In this document: in pieces, positions 36,130 through 47,808 of the stretch
Layout: every line of letters begins with the position of its first letter
How positions within the stretch are numbered: the stretch's first letter is position 1
Assembly: GCA_905331475.1 (NCBI GenBank)
Contig: CAJNYU010002529.1
Location: 1-64,000, forward strand
Direction of reading: 5' to 3'
DNA length: 64,000 bases
Source: Rotaria socialis
Taxonomy: Eukaryota; Rotifera; Eurotatoria; Philodinida; Philodinidae
Made by a program: the position numbers and the translations under genes
The notes under the pieces: generated by a model
Told to the model about the DNA's origin: nothing
Seen by the model: only the letters and a program-made list of their open reading frames with translations
The model's database searches: none

Positions 36130-39105
36130 TCATGAAAAATCTCGGTCAGGAAAGAGAACTGGTGCTACACACGTCCAGACATACAACAGCACACATAACC
36201 AACTTGATATAATTTTTATCCAAAGTGATGCTAAATTATTATTGTACGTACTAAAATCTTTGGCTGGATCATACCAACTAAAATTGATGAGAAAAAAAAT
36301 TGATGAGAAGAAAAGGAAGAACCTGGAAATAAAATAGTTTTCTTTTGTGAATCACATATGATGTGTTCTAAAGGTAAATACAATTGGCTTAATTTTTAAG
36401 CTGATATTTTGCGACGCAAGTTATCGATACGAAATGGAAAAGAGATCATTTATTGGGTATATCTTGTTAGTATCTAAGAATGAGACATGTTGAAATTCTT
36501 TTATCAAATATTTCAGCAACAAAACAAGAAAGATATCAAAAAGCACTCCTACCAAGGCCTAGAATTTCCTCGAAATTTGAAGAGCTGATTTTGTTTATCA
36601 ATATTTTAAATAGTGTAGTCATTGATATTTTCACTTATAAAGATCTACATCTAAGATGTTAAGAACCATGATGTATTGACTTCCTACAACCTTCATATGA
36701 TCAACAAAAACAAATAAAAATAAAAACTTGAAGTAATCAAGATATAACATACAAAAAAAAGTCAATTTCTATGTTTGTACGTTTATCGAAGTATACGATA
36801 GAGTGTTAACATTCGTTGTGTAAAAAGCAAACTTATTTTTTCAGTTGAATCAACAATTAGAATAAGCATAATGTTCAATCAAGAAAAACGCTAATGTAAT
36901 TCGACTGTGTGAATAAAATAGATATGAAACATTTCTGTTTGAAATAGACAACTGCATAACATCGTATTTTTCTAGTCACCAATTGTCATTTGAATACAGC
37001 TGAAGTCTACTAAAGCTTTTTCATTTAATGTGTGTCCTGTTAATATCATGAAACTAAGGAATATGTTTATATATATGTGTGTGTGTTCTATATTCTAGCT
37101 TTAAAAGGACTATGCTGACTAGAGCCCATCGGCTTCAAGAGTTTATGAATCTGGATCCGGTCTCGTACCCGACGGATTGAAAATTTTGGAATCGGACTCG
37201 ATCGATCAGGATTTTTGAACTCGAATATTAGTACTCAATTTTTCTAGGGTTCAGAATTAAAAAATACTCTGCAAACTGTCAAGGAATTTTTCTAATCGAG
37301 GAATGAAATCTTCTACTTTTTATCAAAAAGTGTAAGCATTTTTGTGTAAAATGGATGAAAACTCAAAAAAAAAAATTATATGGATCACAATTGTCAGACT
37401 CGAACTCGATAGGCTCTAACGCTGACAAGCTTTCTTACTTAGTTAATGTCATCATTACATTTAATACTGCAAGCACCAACATAAAATGAAATAATGAATA
37501 ATTGTATGTAACTGATCCCCGTTCATCATCATACACACGTTGATGACTGTGATCATCACTACCTAACATCCATTTATGATCAGATACTGAATTCACTAAT
37601 TGTGCGTCATCTAATATCGTTGAATCAATCGAAGAAGAGAAAAATAATTTTTTTGCACGATTATTACGTGATGTTGTTATAATTGAATAAAAAAGTGTGC
37701 AGACAAATATAATCAAGCCAATAACTGTGATTGGATCAAGTAAATGTTGTTGTCTTGTTGGATGTGGATTTGAAGTTACCGATGGATTGATAGGATGAGC
37801 GACTGAATTAATACTTGGATTGCAAAGCTCTTTTGGATTGTTACTCATTGCGGACCATGTATAATAAATAACATAGAGACTGACAAATGATGATTGAAGA
37901 AGACCACACGAAGAATTATATTGTCGTACATATGGTAATATTGATATAATCGATAAAACAAAGCATAAAAAAATATTAAATGAAATAAAAAACGCGTGTA
38001 AACGACAAAGAGAACGATCGGGCACATAATAAACATAAAATAGCACAGTTCCAGTTATTGTTAATGCATAGAAAAGGAAAGTAAAGAAAAGCAAACCATA
38101 ACCATGTCGTTTAGAACCAGATTCAACATGATCAACCCAAGATTGATTCCACCTAAAGAAAACAATTGCTTGTCTCAATGTTTGTTAAACTTAAAACTAA
38201 AAAGTCTATCTGTTCAGCAGAACAACATTTCCTATTCAAAATTCAATCAATGGGAAAATCGAATAAATGAAATAAACATTTTGCACAACTTAAAATGTGT
38301 TTCTTTTCATATCTAATTTTCTAGATGTTAATTTGTTTGTACAATTGATCTACTAAAAATTCAATCAATAGCAATCTCGTAAAAGATCATTTTTGCTTGA
38401 TAGGAAAAACCGGTTTGCATTTTTTTCCCTTCTTTTCAACTATGATTACTTACGAATGAACGAAATCAATTGATATAAGTAATTGAAGAAGAATAAACTA
38501 CAAAAACGAAATAGATTAATATAGAAAGGACTAGAATTTAACTAACAATAAATCCTCCGATCAAGCCAAAAATCATAAATACATAATCAAAGCCATTATT
38601 GGGAATGAAGAAAGCTCCAACAATCAAACTGATAAGTATAATTAACTTGAATCCCCAAAATCCATTTTGAATCTTTGCTCGAAAATCATTCGATGTTTTC
38701 ACCTTTATCATCTATGTAGATAACAGCGAATATTATTTTATATTATTTATCCATAAATAGTAAACTTACTAATAATGATAAAATTAAAAAGAACATTGAC
38801 ATACCAAATGAAAGACGATATACAGCAAGTGATCCGACTACTTGTGAACAATTAATGGATAATACAAGATGAATATTTGCATTTGGTACTTTGCATAAAG
38901 CTGGAATTTTACTTAACGTATTTTCGAGACCAGGTATCAACATTATACAAGATACTATAAGTCCAGCAACAAGAATAAGACCGTACGCAATACGTGTTGA
39001 TGTCGAGCCTTTACATGATGGACACGCTGAACAACAAAGTGAACAAAATGCATTACCAAAACAACATACAGCAGATGAGCCCAATGAACCAAGACAAAGC
39101 CCCAT
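36130..39105 (-). CDS. SERINC: Serine incorporator (SERINC/TMS1 family)
   Basis: Five exons (39105-38770, 38711-38547, 38497-38454, 38152-37439, 36277-36130) encode 468 residues, close to the 450-475 of animal SERINCs. The start MGLCLGSLGSSAVCCFG, followed by a Cys-rich stretch, the segment LLMIKVKTSNDFRAKIQNGF, the short exon FILLQLLISIDFVHS and the end DRDFS are family signatures. About ten membrane helices can be drawn, as in the known structures. SERINCs are multipass membrane proteins with lipid-scramblase activity, and some vertebrate members restrict retroviruses. The last intron (36278-37438, 1161 bp) contains a MITE; the final exon was found by matching the C-terminal signature (SSWLCVLLYVWTCVAPV). 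Without it the frame would end falsely just after MMTLTK. A cytosolic loop of about 60 residues rich in Ser and Asp precedes the penultimate helix. Confidence 0.95.
37120..37418. mobile_element. hAT-like MITE inside the last SERINC intron
   Basis: The 299-bp element begins TAGAGCCCATCGGCTTC and ends in the inverse of TAGAGCCTATCGAGTTC. It is flanked by 8-bp repeats, ATGCTGAC at 37112-37119 and ACGCTGAC at 37419-37426, which differ at one position. TAGAG-type ends with an 8-bp duplication fit the hAT superfamily. There is no coding capacity. It ends 20 bp from the splice donor of the 714-bp SERINC exon, yet the donor GTAAGA is intact. Confidence 0.8.
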
Positions 39106-40697
39106 CTTTCTATAGGGAAACAATCCACAGATCTAAAAATATTTATTGAAACGATGAGCACATGCAGTGATTCGTATTCCAGTAATTCTATGCTTGTTAA
39201 AATATCAGTCATTTTCAAAATTTTAATTGATCATTTTGTTTTCTCTACAACAATTTTTCGTTGTAATAATGAAATCTAATTGCAAACTCCATAAATATAT
39301 TTTTCTGCAGGCTACAGTGTAAACTCATTTTAAGGGCTACCTGAAAATTATCGTATCTCATGCAAAAATTGTTGTAGAGAATTCGCATCGATCTTAGTTT
39401 ATAGATCATGTATCGCTCTATTTTTCTTATATATCCTGGCGAAAGTTATATGGTCAAGTTTTAGGTGCTAGAAAACTTCATTTTAATTTTTTTTTCTAAA
39501 AATAACTCATCTATGGAAATTGAGGATTGCTTCAATCTGTTTTTACATCCTCGTTGCAATTAGCGTTTATTATTTGAATCACTATTTAAATCTTTATTTA
39601 GCGTTTAAATTTGCAGAAACAGGTTATGAATATAAAATGCTGAAACACATATCTGCGTGTGTAAATATACCCATCAAAGGCAAGATAAAATCACTATGTG
39701 TGCATTCATTAATGAAAATGATCTAGTACTCAAAATTAGAAAAACGTATAAATAGCAATGAAATAGAACATAATATGAAGCTGCATTCAATATGTGATCT
39801 ATGAGCTACAATTATATCAGCAATAATCAAGAAACGTTAGGCATATTAGTTGAATCTCCAAAAGATAACAATGAATCAAGTAAGTAGTTTTTTCATCTGA
39901 AAGAATAGCATACGAATTTTGAATAAGTGAAATTAACAATCGTGAAGCCTATTGGTTCAAAATATCATTGAAAAAGAAGGAAATAAATACATCGATCTAT
40001 TTTCAATTAAATTTTTTTTTCTTTTCCTGAACTCAAAAAAAAATAACAATAATCATTCTAATTTGTCTAAACTGTAGCAAATCAAATAATAATATATTCT
40101 TTCTTTATTTTTTACGACGATCTTTTTTCAAAATTAATCTTTTCGATATTCTTATTGCTGTCTTTTTTTCTCTTATAGATCGTCGTTAGACACACTCCAA
40201 CATCAATAACAGCATGAAGAAAATCTGACATGTTAAACAATAACAACCACAACAAAAAATACATATGAGAATTAGACGAAGACAGGAGGAAAAGGGCTTG
40301 CATAAGACGACAAAAGAAAAACAACAACACATACAACTGGACTTTACAGACATAAATCGACGTTGATGATAACAAGAAAAATAAAGTGTAAAACAGTCAT
40401 TTGGAATAAATGTCAGAAAGGAAAACAATCAAATGAACAAAAAGAAATATGTAGTCGAAATAGAAGAAAAACATAAAGAGAGGATCGGCTTTGTACCGAT
40501 TTTTTTTAATTTCTTTATAAAAAAAAGAAGCAACAAGAGAAAAACCCTTTTAATATCTTTCTCATCTGACTTAATCACCAAAATACATATATCGATGATC
40601 GTTTTAAGAAAATATACGTGATGGAAAATAATAAAAAAAATACATACTTTATCTATTTTTTGTCATAGAAAAAAAATATATATCTGACTCGACTTGT
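39106..40697. other. Intergenic upstream of SERINC
   Basis: About 1.6 kb without a recognisable gene. ATTTTTAG followed by ATCTGTGG lies 28 bp before the SERINC ATG (AG at 39133-39134) and is acceptor-like. Frames at 40112-40428 on the minus strand are low-complexity, and 39520-39726 has no domain. Confidence 0.5.
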
Positions 40698-41161
40698 TTA
40701 TACTGATACGACTTCCGCTATTTGAAGTTGCTCTTCTTCATTGACAATAATTTCATGGTGTTGCTTTTCTAGCGATGTTGGCGGTGTTGGCAGCCATGAT
40801 AAACGATTGACAAGATTCCGAAAAGGACGATTGTTTGTTGTTGGTGGAATAAAATTCGGACGTTTTTTATAAACATTTTCCTAAAAGATTAAAATAAAAT
40901 AAAATAAAATAAAAATGAAATAGATAGATTAAGCTTATATACAAGCAGATCCAAAGAGATATTATGTATTTGTATTGAATAAATTTCATCGATCGGTATA
41001 GCAGGTGATGACCGAGATGCTGGAACTGGCATTGACGTTAGACTTTGGCCAAAATAAAGTACATCGAAAAATGGCTTCATCCATTCATGACAAATATATA
41101 AATCATCATCGTTTAAAGCTAAAGATGAAAGTAAAAATAGAAAAATCAATCTGAGATTCAT
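40698..41161 (-). CDS. Small secreted protein, unknown
   Basis: Two exons (41161-40943 and 40880-40698; 62-bp intron, phase 0) encode 133 residues. The first 16 residues (MNLRLIFLFLLSSLAL) are a clear signal peptide, probably cleaved before NDDD. The mature part has one Cys, an aromatic stretch (CHEWMKPFFDVLYFGQS) and a Pro/Ser segment. A dibasic KKR site and a second basic region follow, then an acidic C-terminus. The single Cys and the dibasic site leave open a peptide precursor, but there is no Gly-Lys-Arg amidation signal and no repeated peptide. The first ATG follows GATATAG with four bases between, again acceptor-like. No family was recognised; the exon structure makes it a credible gene. 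Confidence 0.7.
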
Positions 41162-41509
41162 TATACTATATCGCAAAAAGTCGACTCATCAGTTAGAATC
41201 AGATAAAAAGTTCTTTGAAAAAACCTAACCACAAAGTACAACAATGATGATTGTCAAAGTTTAGTAATTTGTGATGAAACTTGAATTTCGATCATTTTCT
41301 CCTACCGCAGCCATTGTAGTAGCAAAATGAAGATTTTCATTGCTTTCAATGATTATTTTAGAATAAAGTCGAACAGTCTAGAAAGTTTTTCTAAAGCTTT
41401 TCGAGAATAAGAACTTACTTAGCTTAAATCGTATATGTACGTGTTTTATCATTTTATTCAACTTGATGTTAAAAATTTTGTTTCCTATAATTTTATTTAT
41501 GTTTTGTAT

Positions 41510-41907
41510 CAGAGACCAAAACAGGTCGCGTCTTCGAGGCCTGTGGGCCTATCAACGTTTTTTAAGCTAATACAATAATGATGAGAGACTAGAAACTAGA
41601 GGTACATACAGAACACCGAGTGTACTTTTATACCTTGAGGTAACCTATCTGTCAGAGGCATAGACCACGAATTTTGGACCAGTACTTATCAGAGGTTCAA
41701 GCAATTTTTGACCTGTCTGAGCCTGCCAGTTTGACTGCTCAGAAAATCGGAGTCTATGCCTATGACAGGTCGGTTACCTCCACGTGAAAAGTACACTTAG
41801 TGCTCTGTATGTACCTCTAGTTTCTAGTCTCTCATCATTATTTTATTAGCTTCAAAAACGTTGATAAGCCCACAGGTCTCGAAGAAACGGCCTGCTTTTG
41901 GCCTCTG
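41510..41907. mobile_element. Long-palindrome MITE, hAT-like
   Basis: Nearly the whole 398-bp element is an inverted repeat with arms of about 170 bp. The left arm starts CAGAGACCAAAACAGGTCGC and the right arm is the inverse of CAGAGGCCAAAAGCAGGCCG. Matching inner blocks include ATGATGAGAGACTAGAAACT on both sides. It is flanked by TTTTGTAT (41502-41509) and TGTTGTAT (41908-41915), an 8-bp duplication with one mismatch. CAGAG ends with an 8-bp duplication suggest hAT. There is no coding capacity. The transcript of such an element would fold into a long hairpin. Confidence 0.88.
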
Positions 41908-42681
41908 TGTTGTATCCTCTTTCGTGTGTAACTACCTGATGAATTTTAGTGATGCGAAACTTAATGTGTGTAAAGTTCATCGGAATGAGACACCTGCTCA
42001 TGCATCGCAGCGCTTGTCAGGATTCCCGCGAAAAAAATATTTGCAAATGACGTCCCCCTCGGGATTTATCAGGACACTGTGATGTATGCATCTGCTCGAA
42101 TTCACAAGTTAAGAGGAAAATTGCCTTGAAATCAATACATTTGGTTGTCGAAATACGAAGATATCTAGTTTTGTTGAAATCCTTTCTCAATTCTGTTATA
42201 ATTTCAAATATTTTTTCTTTTTGTTATTATTCTGTGATATTGGGAATAGGACAGATACACTCAAATATCAGTTCCACAAAGCCGTCTAGTGATTTCTTTC
42301 ATGTACTGTTTTCATAATATGTCTTAATGAAATATCATTCCCATTTTTAGATGGGATGATTGTGCATGTATCGATTTGAACAATACGCGAGCATGGCTCA
42401 TGGTTGCCTTAGTCTAGTAGTCTCCTATGTAAATTATACTAATAATTCGATTTAATTGTCACATGCGAGAATAGTTAAGATCAAAAGGAGCCAACTACAC
42501 ATGATAAAACGTATTTAATATAGTATAAATTGAAAATTAATAAAATATTAATGTTCGAATGATGATGCAACCTAGTAAACTATATGTATCATATACATTG
42601 TATTATTAAGGTCTGTAACCAACAATGAAGTGTCTCTATTTACGATACTCATAATGATATTGTAAATGGCATATTCCATAC
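41908..42681. other. Region after cyclin E, possible missing exon
   Basis: No clear exon was found here, although the cyclin E C-terminal fold is incomplete upstream and a further exon would be expected on the minus strand. The plus-strand frame 41861-42082 starts inside the MITE arm and is not credible. Confidence 0.4.
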
Positions 42682-45600
42682 TTAATTGAACTGTTTTATT
42701 AACTTACAAGTGATCTGTTCAACAGGCCAATTTGGTTTGCAAGCAAGAATAGCTGTTGCAGCTATTACATTCTTTGGAAATTGTGAATATTCAATATCCA
42801 GTGAACAAAAGTCAAGTAACTGAAAAAAACAACAAGTAGATTTGTTTCTTTTTGAATTTCAAAGAAAAACTTACTCGAACAGCTAATGAAAATGTCTGAA
42901 GGAACATCGGTGTTCGATGTACACTTGTTAGCATTGAAGTTTTCAAAAATTCACTGTCTGATGATGATGATGATGAAGGTTTTTGAGTGTTTAATAAAGA
43001 TAAACGTCGTTTTTTAATACAACGATCATAATGTGAGGGCGTAACATTAGTTGAAGATATTGATGACTGTAAACTGTTATTCATCAATTCAATTTCAGAT
43101 TCAACTTGAAGAAATGCTAATAGCCAACTAGTTGACGTCATTGGATTTATATACCAATTCAACGCCTAAAAATGTTGCCAGTTAAATTCATTTATAAGTT
43201 ACCAAGGCAAAAAAAACAATGCTTACATTCAATATATCTAATTCCATATCAAGTATATCGCCTTCATAATAAGCTTTATCAGTAACATAAGCAAATTCAG
43301 ATATACGTGGTGGATAGATTTCCTAATAGAGAATAAATAAAAGAATTATTTCATAAAAGAGAAAAATTATTAACTATAGTTACTTCTATTTTAGCAGCAA
43401 TAAACAGTGCGGTTATACCAAGTAATTGAAGTTTAGCTTTTGGTAAATTAGATGTATTACATAAATACTGATCAATATAAGCAATAGCTAAATGATATGT
43501 TTCTCGATGAAGATGATAAACTTCAGAAACCTAATAGAATATGGTATGTTTATTAAAACAGTATCTGAAAAAATAAAAAATCTTTTCTTTTACTTCAATT
43601 ATCCAATCACATAGAACACTTCGCATTTTAATTGTTATTGCTGGATGTGCATTAAGAAAATTTGAATGACATTTGTATGTTTCATCAAATGTTTTCGCCA
43701 TCATATTTGACCATAGTGAATTTGAACGATACCAAGGATAAGGTAAAGATGATAAATCAAGATGATCGATGATGATTCCATCATCTTGATCATCTTCTTC
43801 AATATTACACGTAGATAAAGAATGTTTTACCATAATCATTTCTAAATAAAATTTAAACTTATTTCTATTATATTTTTTTATTCAAATATGACATTATATC
43901 TAATATCAAAGACAATAAATACACATAGATTTAACTTGTCTTTGGTTTCTGAGATAAAATAAATACCAGTAGTATAAATCTTTTGTTGTTTAACACAAAC
44001 ATGTACAAAGAGTTCAGTGAAACAACAATCAATATTTAAGAAACGAGTATTCGTCGTTTTAGTTATCTTCATTTTCGATTGCATCAGGCTAAAATGAATT
44101 CTCCGAGATATTGTTACCTTTCAAATTTATATGCTATTCTATGCAGTTCATTAATTCAACTATAAATGAACACTCACAAAACTAAATCTATAAGACATTT
44201 AACGTTGTTTATTTGCCATTAACTTTTATTTAGTTTGACACTATTTCCATTCTATTGGACTTGGTTATTACTATCAATTAGATCTTCTTTTCATTTCGAA
44301 GCCTTCTCTTGCCACATGATACATGTTGTACTTGTTTTGTAGGGCTATTGATAGGTATCATAGTCACTAAAAACTTGTCAACGTTATGTTTAAAACGAAT
44401 ATTTTCTTTATCCAAATATGCCTAGTTACATTTATCGTCTATGAATGAACTTTTGTATTTCAGAATAGAGATGTTTCCATAAAGAAAGTATCTTTATGTT
44501 TCATTTAAATTTCAAGAACATTTCTATTCACTCTCATGTAAGCCGAATTTCAGTTGATTGTTTCAAACTTAAAATATTTCGAATGTTTTATACCGGAAAA
44601 ACTAAATCACTCGTATCTTGATGAGAGATAACTAGCATATTAAGTTAAAATATTTTATTATTATTAAACAAGACATTGAATAGCAATATTTTATTAAATT
44701 TACTAAGCAATGTATCCCGTATGAAGATTTCCTAGCCAAATATAAAGAAATCTCTCATTTCTGGATACACGAAATGAATAAAATCTGAAAACATGAACTA
44801 TAGCTCTTTGCAGAACATTGTTTTATACAATTTCGATCTCATTTCTAATCTACACTTCACTAGAAAGTCTAATAACATTCCACTAAATAATAATAATTCA
44901 TGCTATTTATTATAACTATATTTCTATTATATATCATACCAGATTGTTTATGATTCGTGTGATTTTCTTTGTTGCTGATATCCTGACCAGCATTGTCTTG
45001 TTGTAGCTAGAAAAGAAAAAAAGAAATATCTATCATTAATATCAAATAAATTTCAAACCATTAATCTAAACTATGAATGCGTGTTTCTGAATGCTCTCAT
45101 ACTTTTCTGATGAATCACTTACACATAAAAGAAATTCAGAGTGAAACCATTCCGATCGATACTGTTGATGCATGAAAAAATTATAAACAAAAGAGAAAAT
45201 CAAAATAGAAGATTTATCTACTTTTATTGTCCTCCTTTATGGTTTTGTTTGCTAGTGGAATCAATAAATACATAAAGAAAAGAATAGGAAAGGAAAGGAA
45301 AAAAATAAACCAACAAATACTATAATCTCGTCGAGGCGTAAAGCAGCGAACATGATGCACATAACTAGACAAGACCTAATTTTTCACAAGAAAAGCATTC
45401 ATTTTGTGAAACAGATTAAAAGGTCCTGTGTAGATTGTGCAACACCTTCAGCAGCATGAAGTATCGTTTGTATCGTAAATTTAAAAAATCGAGCATTTAT
45501 ATAGTGTAAACGAACTTGATGAAATAACGTCAGTTGCTTTAATTTAACTAGCAGAAATCGATATTCTTTTTTTTTCATAAATAGACATCAACAACTGACA

Positions 45601-47226
45601 CTCAATAAAGAACAGGTGTATATAGACTAATGAGAAGAGAAAGAAAAAAACTTCTTGCATCACTTCATTTTCTGTTGTCTCAAGATTTCATATATCGATA
45701 ATCGATATATGATATAGAATAAACGATGAATTGAAATAGAATTTATTCTCAAGTAAAAATTGAAAATTCTCAACCTAAACTAAATGAAGTCTTCTACTGA
45801 CTTAGATTTATCATCCAAAATATATCTAAATCTGGTTTCACGTGAAACATTTTGTTATCCGAATATGCTTATTCTATTCTGCACGACAGAGTTACTCTAT
45901 ACAATTCTAATTTCAAAGAACAAGTTATTACGTGATATCATTTCATGCAATAGACTTGAAATGACTAGAAATCGATGAACACAACATAGAGATATAATAT
46001 CGATTATTTCATCGGCACGTGGAAATATAAGCCGTCTGTCTATGGATGAAGAGTCAAAACAAAAATGGGTATTTATAGTCATCATATATATTATCTTTCT
46101 GTTCTATAAAAGAAAAAAATCAAGTCAGAATAAGACTACACAGTTAGTACTGTCGCTATATGCATTCTGTACTTATATCTATTGAAGAATCTATCAATAC
46201 AGACGATTGCGTTTAAGAACTTGTAAAAAAATTCATGTTAACATCAATAATAGTATATTTCTGGATTGATTTCACAAACTTGATCGTTATATATTATCAT
46301 TTTGTTGACTCCTTCGAGACGAGTGGTGCTTATATTTATTTTTCGGCCAGGAATAATTTAGCTTTGTTGATATCTAATTACTACTAATTAGTATTACTTT
46401 ATTGTTTCATAGGAGTAATCTCGACACATATGTCTCATTTTGTCTTTGAAAAATCAATCGTACTAATTAGAAATAAAAAAAGAAATCATTCTAATCGATT
46501 TCGTATTTCACTATTTAACTTAACGAAAAAAAGACTCCATATTGACAGAGTTCTATTCTTGTTATCAAACAGCAAAAGTATCAAATATTAGCCATATAAA
46601 ACATTCGAAAGATATACATTCAATATCAAATACATTGAAAGAAAATTGAAAATATGACTCCTATTATACTATGCCTTTTTGAAGCAATTATACAGATATG
46701 TGTAGTTTCAATTTTGAAGTTGTTCAATCAGCCTACTTATGAAATGATTCAATAAATTAGATTTAAACAATAATTTTCTAAGAAAAACATATAAACGAAC
46801 CTTCATAGTATATTTTTATAAACTCTTTGTTACAGAAAAAGATGCAATATTTTTTTGAGAACTACAAAGTTCAAAGTTAATGAGTTTTACACAATTAAAC
46901 GTTTGGTGAAAATAGACTTGAAAATTTTTCTAAAATATGATTTCATTTTCTCTTAGTTTTCTGACGATTAAAAACTGTTTCATTATGAATGATAAAATCT
47001 TTAAACAGGTTCTGATGTTACAAAAAATTTTATTAGAAAAGAAAGTCTTACTTCAAATTTAGCAACTTTAGATTTTCGTTCAAGAATTGGTGAATGATCT
47101 GGCTAAAACCATAGAAATATATAGTTAATGAATGTTCATTCTATTAATTTTTGTTAAACCTACCGAACGTGATCTTTTAGGTGCACGTACTTGTGATGGA
47201 CTACCACCGTCACTATTATCGGGCAT
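42682..47226 (-). CDS. CCNE: G1/S-specific cyclin E
   Basis: Eight exons were assembled: 47226-47164, 47102-47052, 45006-44940, 43841-43594, 43530-43384, 43322-43227, 43165-42875 and 42819 to 42708 or 42682. The cyclin box is unmistakable: MRSVLCDWIIEV, SEVYHLHRETYHLAIAYIDQY, LQLLGITALFIAAKIEEIYPP and EFAYVTDKAYYEGDILDME, matching animal cyclin E. It activates CDK2 for S-phase entry in the nucleus. A KEN-like degron (NKEN) lies in exon 3. A Ser-rich insert of about 60 residues interrupts the C-terminal fold. That fold stops early: after PNWPVEQIT there is either a donor (GTAAGT after 42708) to an exon I could not find, or read-through to a stop at 42682. Two introns are long (45007-47051 and 43842-44939). 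The start is preceded by AATTTTTAG, 20 bp upstream. Confidence 0.88.
45007..47051 (-). other. Large cyclin E intron, 2.0 kb
   Basis: It lies between the second and third coding exons, phase 0, with GTAAGA and TTTCTAG ends. It is AT-rich; frames at 45784-46085 on both strands look non-coding. An ATATCGAT/ATCGATAT palindromic patch is seen near 45691-45712. Confidence 0.65.
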
Positions 47227-47808
47227 TATCGATGGAAATTGAATATCTAAAAATTATTGAAAGTGAAGAAAAAACTCAATAATGGTTTATCAAAACATTT
47301 GTTTTATAGCTATCCACCAAAATTTCATGCAAGTTTAACTGTAAAGATGTTATTTTGGATGTTTTCGTTGTACGATAAGAGAAAATAAATATATCGAATC
47401 TATTTCAGATAAAGAAACCAATGAAGAAAAAGTGGCTTGGAAATAAAAATCACATCTGTAGAATCTCTTCAACCGTTAGTTTCATTCAATATTTCAAATA
47501 ATCAGTCGATAGTTGTCACTCTGTTTATTTTATTTTCATGAATCTTTGTTCTAAAAGTGGACATAAATCCTAATGGACGAAAGCTTTAAATCGTGATAGA
47601 TGTCATTATCAGCTGGATATATGTATCATCTGAGTCAATATATATATATATATATCTATACAAACAAACATGAAATTCGATAGATTGATAAATAAATTTA
47701 AAAGAAAAGTTTCACTGAATGTTAAAATAAGTCGAATAATCGTTTTTTTTAATATCAGAGTTGATCGACTTAAAATATTAACGAATGGATTATTCAATGG
47801 TCGCATAC
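47227..47808. other. Intergenic upstream of cyclin E
   Basis: No gene is seen. A TA microsatellite lies at about 47639-47656. The region ends at the left terminus of the hAT remnant. Confidence 0.5.

Noticed and set aside
37435-37437. Stop codon as the true end of SERINC
   Set aside because: A GTAAGA donor precedes it, and the conserved SERINC C-terminus was found in phase at 36277-36130.
41861-42082. 73-codon frame starting in the MITE arm
   Set aside because: Its first third is element sequence and the rest has no support.
45784-46085. Overlapping frames inside the large cyclin E intron
   Set aside because: No domain, opposite-strand overlap, and not needed to join the flanking exons in phase.
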